Shown here piece after piece: positions 15,001 through 24,093 of a stretch of DNA of 64,000 nt. Each line of letters opens with the position of its first letter. Position 1 is the first letter of the stretch. The notes under the pieces were generated by a model, which was not told where the DNA came from, did no database searches, and worked only from the letters and a program-made list of their open reading frames with translations. Source of the stretch: Micrasema longulum (lineage: Eukaryota; Arthropoda; Insecta; Trichoptera; Brachycentridae); the NCBI GenBank assembly GCA_022494885.1, contig JAGVSM010001307.1, positions 1 through 64,000 of the forward strand. The letters run 5' to 3'. A program made the translations under genes and the position numbers.

Positions 15001-16856
15001 ATTGGTACACGCTCACTACGCAAGCTTCAAAACCGGTCAGTAATAATATAAAAAATATGTGGTAAAAAACAATGTTGTTTTTTTTTTATCGAAATTAATC
15101 TGATCTGGGTCAATTTACTTTCTAGAGATTTCATTACCTTATAAACTACAATGTTTTCTTGAAACATGTCAATCTTAAAAGGTGATAATCAATTGTATCT
15201 AATTGTCCCGAATATGTATAAAGTGGATGTGTTTTATTTTAGTTTGGAGGTATGTCCCGAGGAGGGAGGCGGCTGTGTAGAGTTGGTGAGTGGAGGACGC
15301 GACCTCCAAGTGACAGCAGTAAACGTGTATGACTATGTGAGGAAGTGCGCCCACTACAGAATGGTCCGAGCTCAACAGAAAGCCCTCGAGGTACTTATGT
15401 CCCTTATTTAGTCCCTAGTTGGGAGTATATTATTCTACACTATAATTCACCACTTTAAATCGGATTCTTGGCTTATGTTGTAAGGAAATACGAAAAGAAA
15501 CAACAATGAGGAAGTTAGGTAGTTGTTTTTAAAATATATATGAATACTATTAAACTAAGCCAAAAAAAAAAATTTTTTTATCTTTCTTATCTCAGCTCTA
15601 TGATTTTTTTTAAGTTTTGTATTTTAAAATTTTTTGTATTTTAAAAAATACTTCACAATTTCCCTTTGTGCTAAATTTGCTCATTGAGGAAGACTGATAA
15701 TATCCGACATAAGCCCTCCATATAATTTGCCAACACAGTGAAAGGAGAAATGAAAGCGGTAGACTTAAATTCAATTGAATTTCCAGTTTTCTGAAATTGA
15801 AAAAATTAGTAACTTGATGTTTGACAATTTTTTTAGTTTTTATGAGTCCACCGATAAAACCCCCGGTCTTCAAAATGGTTTTTCGGCTATGCCGAGAGAG
15901 TGCTTTCACTGCCTTTAAACCTCTTCCATCGGGGTATCCATTTAGTTAGAACTTTCGGAGCCCTATAAGAAGGAGAGGCCAATAATAATTGTATTTGTGC
16001 AGGCGATGCGACAGGGGGTCCTGGACGTGCTGCCTGAGGGCGCCCTGGACGGACTGACAGCTGAGGACCTGCGCCTGCTGCTGAACGGCGCCGGCGACAT
16101 CAATGTTGCCGTGCTCATCTCCTACACCTCCTTCACCGACGAGTCGGGCCAGCCTGGCGACCGCCTTGCGCGCTTCAAGCGCTGGCTCTGGGCCATCGTT
16201 GACAAGATGACGCATCTAGAGCGACAAGATTTGGTAAGTCCAAACTATGTAAATAAATCACATTTAGAATTTATTCTTAAAACACTATTGTTTATTTTTA
16301 TGTAGTTTTTCATATGTACACATAATCTACAGATTTAGTGGCGGTCGGCGATTTAGTAGTCATTGTCTGCGTCTTCCCACATAATGTCATTGAATATTCG
16401 CTTCACATGCGCTTAAGTCAACTCAGTTTCTGTGCTTTTTTCAATGAAGTATCATAATGTAGTCCTCTTTCTGTTAAATGTTAATTAGGCACAATTTTTT
16501 TTTTAAAATAATTTAATAGACAGGCTTTTACAGCGATTGTATGACGCCATTGAGTATAAGACGCACCCGGAATTTAGAGACACCGAAATAGGGAAAAAAA
16601 TGCATTTTATAGTCGAGGAAATACATGAAATGTCTCTTTCCAGGTGTACTTCTGGACGGGCTCGCCCGCGTTGCCCGCGTCGGAGGAGGGCTTCCAGCCC
16701 ATGCCGTCAGTGACCATCCGGCCCGTGGACGACGCGCACCTGCCCACGGCCAACACGTGCATCTCGCGCCTCTACGTGCCGCTCTACAGCTCGCGCGCCG
16801 TGCTGCGCCACAAGCTGCTGCTCGCCATCAAGGCCAAGAACTTTGGCTTCGTATAG
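1..16856 (+). CDS. hyd: hyd/UBR5 HECT E3 ubiquitin ligase, C-terminal 14 exons (5' partial)
   Basis: This is the C-terminal 760 residues of the hyperplastic discs/UBR5 E3 ubiquitin ligase; the N-terminal part lies left of the window. Exons: 1-68, 1351-1425, 4175-4260, 5541-5662, 6159-6378, 7076-7264, 8214-8422, 9152-9314, 10352-10514, 11524-11713, 12099-12305, 15243-15390, 16003-16233, 16644-16856. All junctions have AG/GT boundaries and matching phases, and the frame stays open to the TAG at 16854-16856. Seen: a low-complexity Ser/Gly/Ala linker (8230-8350), an MLLE/PABC domain (9270-10510) and a full HECT domain (11600-16856) ending in NFGFV. Family knowledge: UBR5 builds ubiquitin chains, recognises N-degrons through its UBR box (off-window) and recruits PAM2 proteins through MLLE. 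The catalytic cysteine has 31 residues after it, the same spacing as human Cys2768 of 2799. The introns carry many transposon fragments. The first two exons are short and less diagnostic than the rest. Confidence 0.97.
69..1350. other. hyd intron, mostly unique AT-rich sequence
   Basis: The donor GTAACC follows the first exon and the acceptor TTCCAG precedes exon 1351-1425. I see no repeat with a second copy in the window and no coding signal; short ORFs here lack recognisable content. Confidence 0.6.
1680..1935 (-). mobile_element. Fold-back element family FB1, remnant
   Basis: The sequence GGCCACTTAAACCAGCC, then a tract reading CAGGTCATAAGCCCTG, then TGCCTAGACTTCCATATT recurs nearly unchanged at 21865-21925, 35818-35880, 43520-43590 and 45600-45680. 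The end containing CAAACATTTGGACACACTC also recurs in other copies. There is no coding capacity, so this is a non-autonomous element. The class is uncertain. Confidence 0.7.
1853..1891. repeat. Perfect 18-bp hairpin with 3-base loop
   Basis: The 18 bases from 1853 (starting CTGGATATAGATC) are followed by ACA and then their exact reverse complement up to 1891. The hairpin sits inside the fold-back repeat remnant, next to sequence (ending GTTTTGAGT when read on the minus strand) that recurs at the edges of other copies of that family. Confidence 0.85.
2413..2523. mobile_element. Short TIR-element derivative (family T1)
   Basis: It begins AGAGTAATAATGTGTCAC near a CTGTAGAG motif and ends with the approximate inverse near CTCTACAGCTGTGG and TTATTGCTC. 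The ends match those of the longer elements at 20646-21430 and 61611-62372, so this looks like an internally deleted copy. Confidence 0.5.
3472..3683 (-). mobile_element. SINE-A copy, antisense, internally deleted
   Basis: Read on the minus strand it starts GTCGGCCTCGTGGCATAGTG with an A-box-like segment (TAGTGGTCAGC) and a B-box-like segment (GGTTCGATTCC), then a body ending in CCCTATGCACTATTAGGTGC and an ATGATGA-rich tail. These are the marks of a tRNA-derived, RNA polymerase III type SINE. The middle of the body is shorter than in the copies at 26001 and 47812. Confidence 0.8.
4261..5540. other. hyd intron, AT-rich
   Basis: Apart from the decayed SINE-A at 4413-4565 and a TIR-element fragment around 4900-4970 (CTCATACGGACAAAAACCG), I see nothing recognisable. 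Confidence 0.5.
4413..4565 (+). mobile_element. Degenerate SINE-A copy
   Basis: A decayed tRNA-like head (with GAGTTCGATTC as B box) is followed by the family's tail CACTGCCCTATGCACCATTGG and GATGATAA. It lies in the hyd intron just after exon 4175-4260. Confidence 0.65.
6671..7051 (+). mobile_element. MITE family M1, copy A (in hyd intron)
   Basis: The left end is AATGAGGAAGTCCAGCCC and the right end is ACTTCCTCATT, forming short terminal inverted repeats. The internal segment TTTTCTTACGCGCGGTAAAAATTAGAGC recurs in copy B (34045-34393) and, inverted, in copy C (57894-58305). No ORF is present. The right end lies 24 bases before the splice acceptor of hyd exon 7076-7264. Confidence 0.8.
7759..7803 (-). 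mobile_element. SINE-B 3'-end fragment
   Basis: ACCACAACAGGCCAGGAGGC and the following CTAATTACAGTGGTGAATTA match, in antisense, the 3' part of the SINE-B copies at 25325-25500 and 31061-31225. Only the last part is present. The adjoining hyd intron (7265-8213) shows nothing else. Confidence 0.6.
8423..9151. other. hyd intron with SINE-C head fragment
   Basis: At about 8965-9030 the sequence GGTTGTGGTCCCGTG followed by AGTAGTG and a tRNA-like continuation resembles the head of SINE-C at 60653. The rest is AT-rich without visible features. Confidence 0.45.
9152..10514 (+). other. hyd: MLLE (PABC) domain of hyd, split over two exons
   Basis: Exons 9152-9314 and 10352-10514 together encode the peptide-binding MLLE domain. 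The first exon ends in LGERLYPK and the second contains the signature [15 protein letters not shown] followed by [11 protein letters not shown], close to the human UBR5 and poly(A)-binding protein domain. MLLE domains bind PAM2 motifs in partners such as PAIP2 and GW182; that role here is inferred from the family. The intron between them (9315-10351) contains a MITE at 9572-9794 and a fold-back element remnant at about 9830-10100. Confidence 0.93.
9572..9794. mobile_element. MITE M2 with ~39-bp terminal inverted repeats
   Basis: The left arm from 9572 (GGGGTAATTACTACAACTAG, continuing GTAACTTC) is matched by an inverted right arm ending at 9794 (GTTACCTAGTTGGAGTAATC then ACCCC), with only a few mismatches. 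The roughly 140-bp centre has no ORF. This is the structure of a miniature inverted-repeat transposable element in a hyd intron. Confidence 0.8.
10515..11523. other. hyd intron containing an antisense LINE fragment
   Basis: The first 400 bases are AT-rich and featureless. From about 10900 to 11400 the minus strand carries the C-terminal coding end of a LINE (see separate entry). Confidence 0.6.
10897..11400 (-). pseudogene. LINE ORF2 C-terminal fragment, antisense
   Basis: The minus strand encodes [20 protein letters not shown] and then [20 protein letters not shown], the pattern found after the reverse-transcriptase domain of Jockey/CR1-type LINEs (a stretch around RRKLADLLFLYKLLNG). A continuation upstream on the plus axis reads [20 protein letters not shown]. 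It is 5'-truncated and carries frame breaks, so it is a dead retrotransposon. Confidence 0.75.
12306..15242. other. Largest hyd intron in the window, LINE-rich
   Basis: The intron opens with a TA-dinucleotide run (12317-12329), continues as AT-rich DNA, and contains an antisense LINE ORF at 13802-14458 and a LINE-like 3' tail with TAAATAAATAAATAAA at about 14980. I see no missing hyd exon: the two flanking exons join in phase exactly as in human UBR5. Confidence 0.7.
13802..14458 (-). pseudogene. LINE reverse-transcriptase C-terminal ORF, 218 aa
   Basis: An open frame of 218 residues encodes the thumb-side end of a non-LTR retrotransposon reverse transcriptase. It shows [37 protein letters not shown] and [16 protein letters not shown], the conserved order in Jockey/CR1 elements (LxLNxxKTxxM, KYLGVxLD, YxxxIxPxLxYG). 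The catalytic YADD block is upstream and missing, so the copy is 5'-truncated but has kept its frame, which suggests a fairly recent insertion. Confidence 0.88.
15391..16002. other. hyd intron with SINE-B tail and MITE-like fragments
   Basis: 15430-15490 resembles the tail of SINE-B (TATAATTCACCACTTTAAAT). From about 15500 on, the sequence AATGAGGAAGTTAGGTAG is like the M1 MITE end. No coding exon is visible. Confidence 0.45.
16234..16643. other. hyd intron before last exon
   Basis: About 410 bases of AT-rich sequence; no feature recognised. Confidence 0.5.
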
Positions 16857-18128
16857 GTACAACCGACTTTATCACAACTTGATAACCATTTTCTACCACA
16901 ACTATTTCAGATTACTTTACCGAAGAATTTCGTTTTAAGAGTGTGTATAGACAGCGAGTAATTATTTCTATGGAATTACGAGTTTTTTTGTCACACCCAC
17001 TGTAATTATTTCATTATGTATAATTGATATTAACATTATATTTAATAATTACGTGTATCTTATATATGGTACTCAAAAAAGCCATAGATTTTCATGCCCG
17101 TGAGAGGGTAATTTTAGGATGGTCTTGACGAAATATTTCGTCATTCGTAGTATAATAGGTTATAAAATGACTTAATTTTTTTTCACATTTGCGGACTCTT
17201 TTTTTCTCATAGGATCCACTAATATGAATAACTTTTTTATTTTTCAAAAAATATTTCACTTCAGATTGGACCTAAGTTGATGGTTTGAAATCTTATTCAA
17301 CTAACAAAACTGAAACACTTTTTTAGCCAACTGTTTTTTATTGGGACACAATATCAATTGGGGGGGTAGGTAGGAAGAAATTGTCTTAAGGCCCGCCCTA
17401 TATGTATGTAATTTGTATATGTAAATATAGTGTTAAATAAATAAATATCCCCTGTCGTATAATTACCTCAGTTTTACGTAGGCTTTAGCCATCTTTTTAT
17501 ATCAATGTCTTTTGGACTGACGGCTATAGTCATCATTTCCTAAATGAGAGACAGTTTTGACGACTATAGCCGGCATAGCCACAAACGTGTTAAAAAACTA
17601 TATTAGTTTAAAAAAAACAACAGCATATCAAACTTATGCGCCTATGAAAATGAGATGTTTTTATTCTCTTTGTTTTTTATACAACTAGCTTGACTTTAAG
17701 GCCACAGTCTCGGGCTGGAAAAAACTAGATTCACAGAAACATTTCATTTCCCAAGCAACGGGGTTGTTGGTGCTTGGAATAAGCTCCCACAAGAGCTGGT
17801 CTCAACATGCAGAACCTGGGGAAACTTAGAACAAAAATGGGCTAGATTTGTTTTAGAAATGTTAAATGAGCATACGCTGACACCTGACTTTTGTTAAAAT
17901 TGATTTAAGCATATCAGCTTTAAGCTGCTAACTTAAAATTATAATAATAACCATTGTTTTTCATTACACATCATCATTTTGGCACAGTTACTTTAATTAG
18001 TTCTATTTAAAACTGGACAATATATATATCCAGTATTTGATAATGATTGTGTTTAATGAAATTTATACATTTCGAAATGAGAGTTGTTGGTGTCGAGAAG
18101 ATTATAATAATAATAATTTAATTTTCAG
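16857..18128. other. Interval between hyd stop and the 66-residue ORF
   Basis: Donor-like sites GTATAG (16851) and GTACAA (16857) abut the hyd stop codon. The interval contains a LINE-type tail with tandem AATAAATAAATA (about 17435), a small inverted-repeat segment around 17515-17590 (CTATAGTCATCATTTCC) and a LINE C-terminal coding remnant (about 17715-17900). It can be read either as hyd 3'UTR plus intergenic DNA or as an intron. Confidence 0.5.
17715..17900 (+). pseudogene. LINE ORF2 C-terminal remnant
   Basis: The plus strand encodes FHFPSNGVVGAWNKLPQELV, then STCRTWGNLEQKWARF and a short C-terminus ending in a stop. The motif WNKLP after a hydrophobic stretch is the standard end of Jockey/RTE-like LINE polyproteins. 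Only the last 60 or so codons remain. Confidence 0.65.
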
Positions 18129-18524
18129 ATGGACAATATCGGAGACTCCCCTGACACGTTTTCAGTTCAAGGGAAGTTGGATCCGGAAAAGGCTCGCAAT
18201 AATAATAACCGAGGTATCACACTAGTGAAACATTTGTACATTGGACGCTAAGTGAACCCCCATATTGCTAAGTGTAATGGGCAAAGGTTAAACAAATAAA
18301 CTCCAAATCACTTAAGGGATTCTCGTATAGGTTTGTTTTTTATTTTTAGTGTGCTGCGATGACAATTTTCATGAACGACTCGACTAAATTTATTGTCTCA
18401 TCTTACAGCAACACTGGGGAATAGAAAATCTAGCGTTCAGTTTATGTACAAATCACTAGAACCACAAACGGTGGCATTTCCCACTCGGCTCAACATCTCC
18501 CGAGCGCTTCCCGCTCTGTACTGA
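18129..18524 (+). CDS. Unrecognised 66-residue protein, two exons
   Basis: Exon 18129-18213 starts with ATG directly after a good acceptor (ATTTTCAG) and ends at the donor GAG/GTATCA. Exon 18409-18524 follows the acceptor CATCTTACAG and ends in TGA. Joined in phase they encode a 66-residue polar N-terminal half (MDNIGDSPDTFSVQGK, an Asn run) and a C-terminal half with SSVQFMYKSLEPQ, VAFPTRLNISRALPALY. The intron is 195 bp. Unspliced, the first exon would run to a stop at 18249, so splicing is what gives the coherent C-terminus. There is no signal peptide, membrane segment or known domain. KSSVQF resembles an RVxF-type PP1 docking motif, but that is weak. It may be an independent gene, a second cistron downstream of hyd, or a hyd alternative tail (phase allows all three). 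I do not recognise the family. Confidence 0.6.
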
Positions 18525-20645
18525 CCGAGCGATGTTTTATACATTTGAATGGAGGAATGTGTTACGACAGAGGAAATTGTTTTGGTCTATGAACGGTGAT
18601 AAAACTTCTATCTCTGATTTCCTATACGAATGGGACGTACTTTTAATAGGCCTATTTTTATATGGATTAAAGGTTGTGGATGGTCCGGATGTGGGGCGTG
18701 TCCGAAGGACTGATTAGTTAGAAATATTTGGAGACAACTTGCGGGTACTCATAACCCGCGAACTCTCAAAAAAATAACCTTTCAATTTCTCTCTAAACCT
18801 GTTGCACACGTCGAGTATATTATTCTTTATTGTTTGACTAAGTTTAAGTCTTAACAGGACCTTTGATGAACATAAATATCGGAGACGCATTAGTTAGTTA
18901 GGATACTCGGAGAAATGTGCAAAGGTAGAGGAATGACGGATGATGATTTATATAACTCTGAAAGTGATATGTGTGGATATTTTTATAGTTTCAACTGTCA
19001 GAGGCGCGGAGAGGTTGTTTTCCAAATTGTGATTACTGATGGTCGTCTCTGTGTCGTTCTCGGGCTCGATAATAAAGCAATATGTTAGATCTCTTATCCC
19101 CCTCTCGTTATACACAATGTGAGATGCTGATTTGTAAACTAGGATCCAGTGTTGCTGCGATGTAAAAAATACCACTTTAGTTTCTTCTTTCAATAAATAT
19201 ATTTCTTTGTTTTTGTTTTAAGTCTGAATGTGTTTTAATTTTTCTTGTTTTTTTTTTTTAATAACATTATTATCGCTTTGTTTCGGTCGAAGGCGACCGA
19301 GGAGCAGTTTTTTAAGTATGAAAATAAGATATAAATTTTTAAAAGTTTATAAATATTACCTTTATTAAACACACAATTATGAATTGTATTAGATGATCTA
19401 AGTACGTGGTGTGTGAGAAGCGGCCATCTTCAAATTGGCATGGCGACTATAATATTACGTTATTTATTTATTTGCATTTCACCCCCGGTGGTGATTCTCC
19501 TAATCGTCGGCTTCTTCCGATCCTCGATTGCCCGTAATTGTTACGCGAATTTGAAAGTGGCCCGAATGTAATTTTAAATTGAAACTATATCAGCTGAAGA
19601 GTCACGCTGACGTCCCGTGCGGAGAATATTGCATAAATTAGGTTTTAGTGTGACATTTACATAAGCTAGAGCATCTGGCCGCGCCCAGAAATGGACAATG
19701 ATAATTAATTTATTTCCGCCTTCGGTTATCCTGAACATGTTGCTAGACTAAGTTTACCGACGTCGCCACAACTGCCCTTCCGGCCCGGCTCTGTAGACAT
19801 TACAGACAGTCCTTTCTGCTGCTTTTCACTCCCCCAACTACCCTTATGCTCTGGCAAGATTGGCTCCTTTTTGTTTCACTTTAAACGTAATCTTGTAAAA
19901 TACTCCCCATTAGTGATGCGCCGCGGAAGTCATGAACGGCCGATCTTGTCAGAATATAACGCGCGTTATTATGTTTCTTTCTTAGCAGGACGCTTCCTTG
20001 CCACACATGCCTATATCACTATTGGCAGTCTTTTTTATTTGTTAGTTAGCATTAAGGCAATAAGATGTATATGATTAGATATATATTATTATTAAAACAT
20101 TGTATCATTAAATCTGTTTTTTATTCAATGCATCCTTAACCTGAATATCCTAAGTCAATCGAGGTTAACCCATTGCACCACTAATAAAGATGACATAATT
20201 TGTTCATACAACACACCATTTAATTTAGACACATTTTTTATTACAATAACATAGAGAATAAATTAATATTTTGTAATAAATAATGTGAAATAAATTGTGA
20301 TTATTATGTTTTATTATGAAATCAGCAACCGAAATATACTTATTTATGTTATTTTTCGAATAAAGTTATTGTCATTCAGTTTTAATGTAAAAAAATCACT
20401 TCAAAGACAAAACGGCGAATTGCCGGCTTTGTGTGTCAGTGACAAATTGACCTTGGCTGGTGATTCGCTGGCTTTGTGTTGCAATGGGTTAATGTTGCAG
20501 TTGGTATAATTGCATTGCTCTAATATATGTATTCCTAACAGAATAAAAATTATTTTAATCTGTCCATGCCTCAGAGAAGAGTAATAATTGAAGAAAGGTG
20601 TTTCAAATCAAAAAAGATTGTTAAGAGAAAATCAATTTTTTGCTC
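18525..20645. other. Intergenic DNA behind the 66-residue ORF
   Basis: No coding region is recognised. The segment 19390-19780 has more balanced composition and no second copy in the window; it could be a regulatory or otherwise non-repetitive stretch. The rest is AT-rich. AATAAA occurs near 19192. Confidence 0.45.
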
Positions 20646-21430
20646 AGAGTAATAATGCGTAACCTAGAGAGACGCCGTATCACTATGTTTCATTGAACGC
20701 AAGTGATGTTGGTTTGCTAGTTGGTAACCAATTGGTGACCATTTTGTTTTATTTGACAACATAAACATAACGCTTCGATCGGATGCTTTTGTAGCTGTGC
20801 TTGGCTTTGTTTGTAAATAACTTGGATATTTACGTTATAATAAATAAAAATCGACTATGGTGAATTGCTGCCATCTAGCGCTAGGTAGCTTCATTATCAA
20901 TCCGCCCTCGTATGTCGGGGCCGCACTAGGCATCCATATAAAGTATGAGTTTTTATCGAGTAGAGGTCGATTCAAATTTTACTAAAAAATAGCAACGTTA
21001 ACCTTAAAATCGCATCCAAAATGACGTGTCCAAATTTCAGGACGCTATGACTTGCCGTTTCGATGTGATGTGACGGACAAACAAATAAACTCATCACAGG
21101 ATTTTGGTTCCATGGAGTTGGGATTTATGTCTCAATAAATGTAACATGTATATTGTGAATAAAATAAATAAAAAAATAAACACGCATGTATTTTCAGTTT
21201 TATAAAATAAATATAGGCGAATTGTAGAAAAATTAATTAGAATAACCCTGCAATAATAAATACACAGGTAGATATTTAAAAGTATTTACAATGCAAATTA
21301 ATATCCATTTGGCAATTCTCGACCTGAGTACGGCCCATGGTTTTGCTGCGAACTGTAGCTAATTTAATACCCAATGGTCGAATGGTTTTCCTAAGTTTGG
21401 GCTCCTCTTTAGGTTACGCATTATTACTCT
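20646..21430 (+). mobile_element. TIR element T1, full-length copy 1 (785 bp)
   Basis: Left end AGAGTAATAATGCGTAACCT (continuing AGAGAGA), right end CCTCTTTAGGTTACGCATTA then TTACTCT: inverted repeats of about 27 bp with few mismatches. Internal landmarks (TAACAAATCAAACCAAAG-like, CCGCACTAGGCATCC, CAATTCTCGACCTGAGTACG) recur inverted in the copy at 61611-62372. There is no transposase ORF, so it is a non-autonomous DNA transposon. Confidence 0.8.
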
Positions 21431-21764
21431 TGAGGTTTTTTGTGTTTTGTCCATTTTTATCAGATCAAGTTTTTTTTTTTCATATTTTTAAAGCCATATC
21501 TAATTCAGTGCAAGTTAATGAACAAATTTGCTTGCTGGTTACGCAGCTCTTAATTGTGATTACAATGACATTTTTATTTTGAAATTCATAAATTTTGTCT
21601 TAGGACTCTGAAAAATCGCTCTTTGATTTGTTCCCGCTTACAGAGATGCTCTTTTGCTCTATTCCATAGAACAAGAGTGATACATTTTATTTTTATCTAA
21701 CGTGTAATGGACTGTTTCTGTTTGTCACATAACAAGAATGTCATCTGCATTTATAAAGGTTTCA

Positions 21765-21965
21765 GCTCTTTAACTTCACAAAGATCAACAGATGGGATAA
21801 TTAAAGGAATATAGACGTTCAAATATAGGCAAAATTGTGAATGTTACATAGTATGAAAAGTGACCATTTAAACCAGCCAATGACAGGTCATAAGCCCTGT
21901 AAATGCCTAGACTTCTATATTCTCATCTATAAAATGTTCGTCTCTTGTAATATATTGAGATAATA
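21765..21965 (-). mobile_element. Fold-back element FB1, partial copy
   Basis: It contains AAACCAGCCAATGACAGGTC, AAGCCCTGTAAATGCCTAGA and TATATTCTC, matching the FB1 copies at 35607-35930 and 43430-43620. The opposite end is missing. Confidence 0.65.
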
Positions 21966-22370
21966 ATAAAATTATAATGTCGCATTAACATTTGGTTAAA
22001 AAAAAAAAATAGAGTACAAGAAAGCGAATGTGCTTAATTAAATGATTAGGCGGTTGAAAAAACCAATTACTGAATTACTATTTATTTATCTTACTGGCAA
22101 ACAAAAATATTTGTAAAATTCAAACGTCAACATTTGCCACATTTAGCGTGGATTCCATAATGTACATTATTTTATTTGTTATAAATATGGAGGTAATTTG
22201 TAAAATGTTTATTAACTATTAAAGACATTTACCTATGATCGAAAATTTAAATTATTGTTTGAATTTTGACGCAAGACTTGGGACGGATGGAAATTTTTTG
22301 ATCTTTTGTCTATGGACGAATGGGGTTGAATGTAAAATGTTTTTAACCATAAACAAAACTGGTCATCTCT

Positions 22371-22470
22371 GGGCTGGTTTTCCGAACGCGTTTACAGCGC
22401 GCCATAATGCGTAGTTAGTACGTAAAAACGCGCCACACCGCACTATAATTTAGTTTGGAATACCAGCCGG
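22371..22470. mobile_element. Small MITE (family M3-like)
   Basis: It starts GGGCTGGTTTTCCGAACGCG and ends TTTGGAATACCAGCC; the ends are inverted relative to each other and resemble the ends of the elements at 22521 and 23183. Confidence 0.5.
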
Positions 22471-22520
22471 AGTAATGCAGTAAAGGCTAAGAAAGATTTT
22501 TGACCCCCGCACGGGAGATT

Positions 22521-22634
22521 CCAGGGGTGCTATCCTGAACCACTCTCGTGGCACGAGAAAACAATTTTCCCGTGTATTTTGTATGTAAATACACGAGATA
22601 ATACGTCCACGAGAGCGTTTGTAATACCAGCCCT
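22521..22634. mobile_element. MITE M3, copy 1
   Basis: CCAGGGGTGCTATCCTGAAC, then CACTCTCGTGGCACGAGAAA, an AAATACACGAGATAATACG segment and an end in GTAATACCAGCCC. A near-identical element lies at 23183-23299. No ORF. It sits about 1.1 kb upstream of RNF168. Confidence 0.75.
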
Positions 22635-22745
22635 ACTTCGATTGCCGGTGAGAAGGTAAAAATTAAATATGACTTTTCTCAAGCCTGGGTGTTCTCTGCT
22701 ATAATTTACCACTATAATTGGACCTTCTGGCTTATATTGCTAAAA
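22635..22745 (+). mobile_element. SINE-B tail fragment
   Basis: CGATTGCCGGTGAGAAGG, then TCTCAAGCCTGGGTGTTCTC and TAATTTACCACTATAATTGG match the body of SINE-B at 25325-25500. The tRNA-like head is almost absent. Confidence 0.6.
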
Positions 22746-23182
22746 GAATACAGAAAAAAAATCATTTTAGCTACAAATGCAAAGAGGATTCTCCACAAAA
22801 CTTCATGCTGAGCTCCAAGGGTATTTACACTCTTTAGCGCTGCACTTTTCATTAAGTTTTGACTTACCCTATTGGTTGTATAGTACACATAGTTCCACGT
22901 CAAAAATAGACGTTGTTTAAATGTCAGAAGCACTTAGTTGTATAAAATAGACCAAATATTAAGGGAAAATATCTACCCTAATAAAGAATTCAGCTTTATT
23001 ACTTCACGAATGATAATTTATCATCGTCATTTTATGTCTGCTCCCTGGTTGGAGCATCCAGTGTTCACAAAGAGCCTCCAAGCATCTCTGTCAGCTGCCA
23101 GCTTCTGTGCATCCTCCCAAGTCAGATCCACTTCCCGTAGTTTCAACGTGAATTTCCGCTAATGAACATTCAACACTGAACG

Positions 23183-23299
23183 TCCAGGGGTGCTATTCTG
23201 AATCACTCTCGTGGCACGAGAAAACGGTTTTTCTCGTGTATTTCGTAAGTAAATACACAAGATAATACGGCCGAAACAGCGTTTGGAATGCTACCCAGG
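23183..23299. mobile_element. MITE M3, copy 2
   Basis: Begins CCAGGGGTGCTATTCTGAAT, contains the same CACTCTCGTGGCACGAGAAA core as copy 1 and ends GGAATGCTACCCAGG, giving imperfect terminal inverted repeats. Confidence 0.75.
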
Positions 23300-23750
23300 A
23301 GATAGGAGAACCCGATGTCTTATAAAATATGCGAACATGAGAAGGAACAACTTTTTTTTAACGCTAGTTTCCGAAATAACCTAATGTTATTGGTACTATA
23401 TGTAAAATGTATCGTTGAAAGCAAAATGGTGCTTGTAATAGTTATTTGTACTGTATTTATTTTAGATTGTTGTACAAATAAAATTTGAACATTTGGTTAT
23501 TTAAAGTGATTAAGGCATTTTCAATATGTTTACTATTAGTATTTTGTATCAAAATGTGCCTGAAATTTATCAAAACTGTCCTCGTCAAATTATGAAATTT
23601 TGTATTGAACAAAATACAATATTATATGACTATGATTTTTGACATTTGTTAGCCACCGAAATTATTTTTTTTTACAACTCAAAACTAGAACAGGTTTTTC
23701 TATGGGTGTGTTGGTAACGCATCAAGTTCCTCAGCTGTTTTTGAGTAAAA

Positions 23751-24093
23751 ATGGCGGCCAGGTTTAAGAGGAAGCCGCCGGGAAATGACAATAAATTACT
23801 AAAATTGGATAAATTAACACTGTACGATTTTATGTGCACAGTTTGTCAATCAATCTACATAGAACCAGTTACTTTACCGTGCTACCATGATTTCTGTCTC
23901 GTCTGTTTCAACGGTACGATCGAAAACAACGCTCTTTCATGTCCGCTTTGTAGAACACGAATCGGCTCCTGGCTCAGAACGGCTTCCAAACATAATAATT
24001 TAGTAAATACACGACTATGGGACTTTATTCAACAAAAGTATCCGGAAGAAGTGAAAACAAAGTTGAATGGAGGAGAAATAGCGCTGTCTCAAG
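23751..24093 (+). other. RNF168: RING domain exon of RNF168-like gene
   Basis: The first coding exon holds the whole RING finger. All eight zinc ligands are present with spacing C-x2-C-x11-C-x1-H-x2-C-x2-C-x11-C-x2-C, and the E2-contact proline follows Cys64. The exon ends after one base of a codon and the donor is AAG/GTTTGT. Confidence 0.93.

Larger units (their letters stand above)
11524..16856 (+). other. hyd: HECT catalytic domain of hyd (five exons)
   Basis: Exons 11524-11713, 12099-12305, 15243-15390, 16003-16233 and 16644-16856 encode the HECT domain. Landmarks in order are [15 protein letters not shown], the N-lobe helix [12 protein letters not shown], the segment [26 protein letters not shown], and the C-lobe motif [18 protein letters not shown]. 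The TGC at 16758-16760 is the ubiquitin thioester cysteine. The protein ends KNFGFV, and the conserved phenylalanine four residues from the end, needed by many HECT ligases, is present. The last sense codon and the stop form GTATAG, and GTACAA follows directly, so two donor-like sites overlap the stop (see the downstream 66-residue ORF). Confidence 0.96.

Noticed and set aside
18949..19193. 81-codon minus-strand ORF behind the 66-residue gene
   Set aside because: No domain, no conserved pattern, no splice context.
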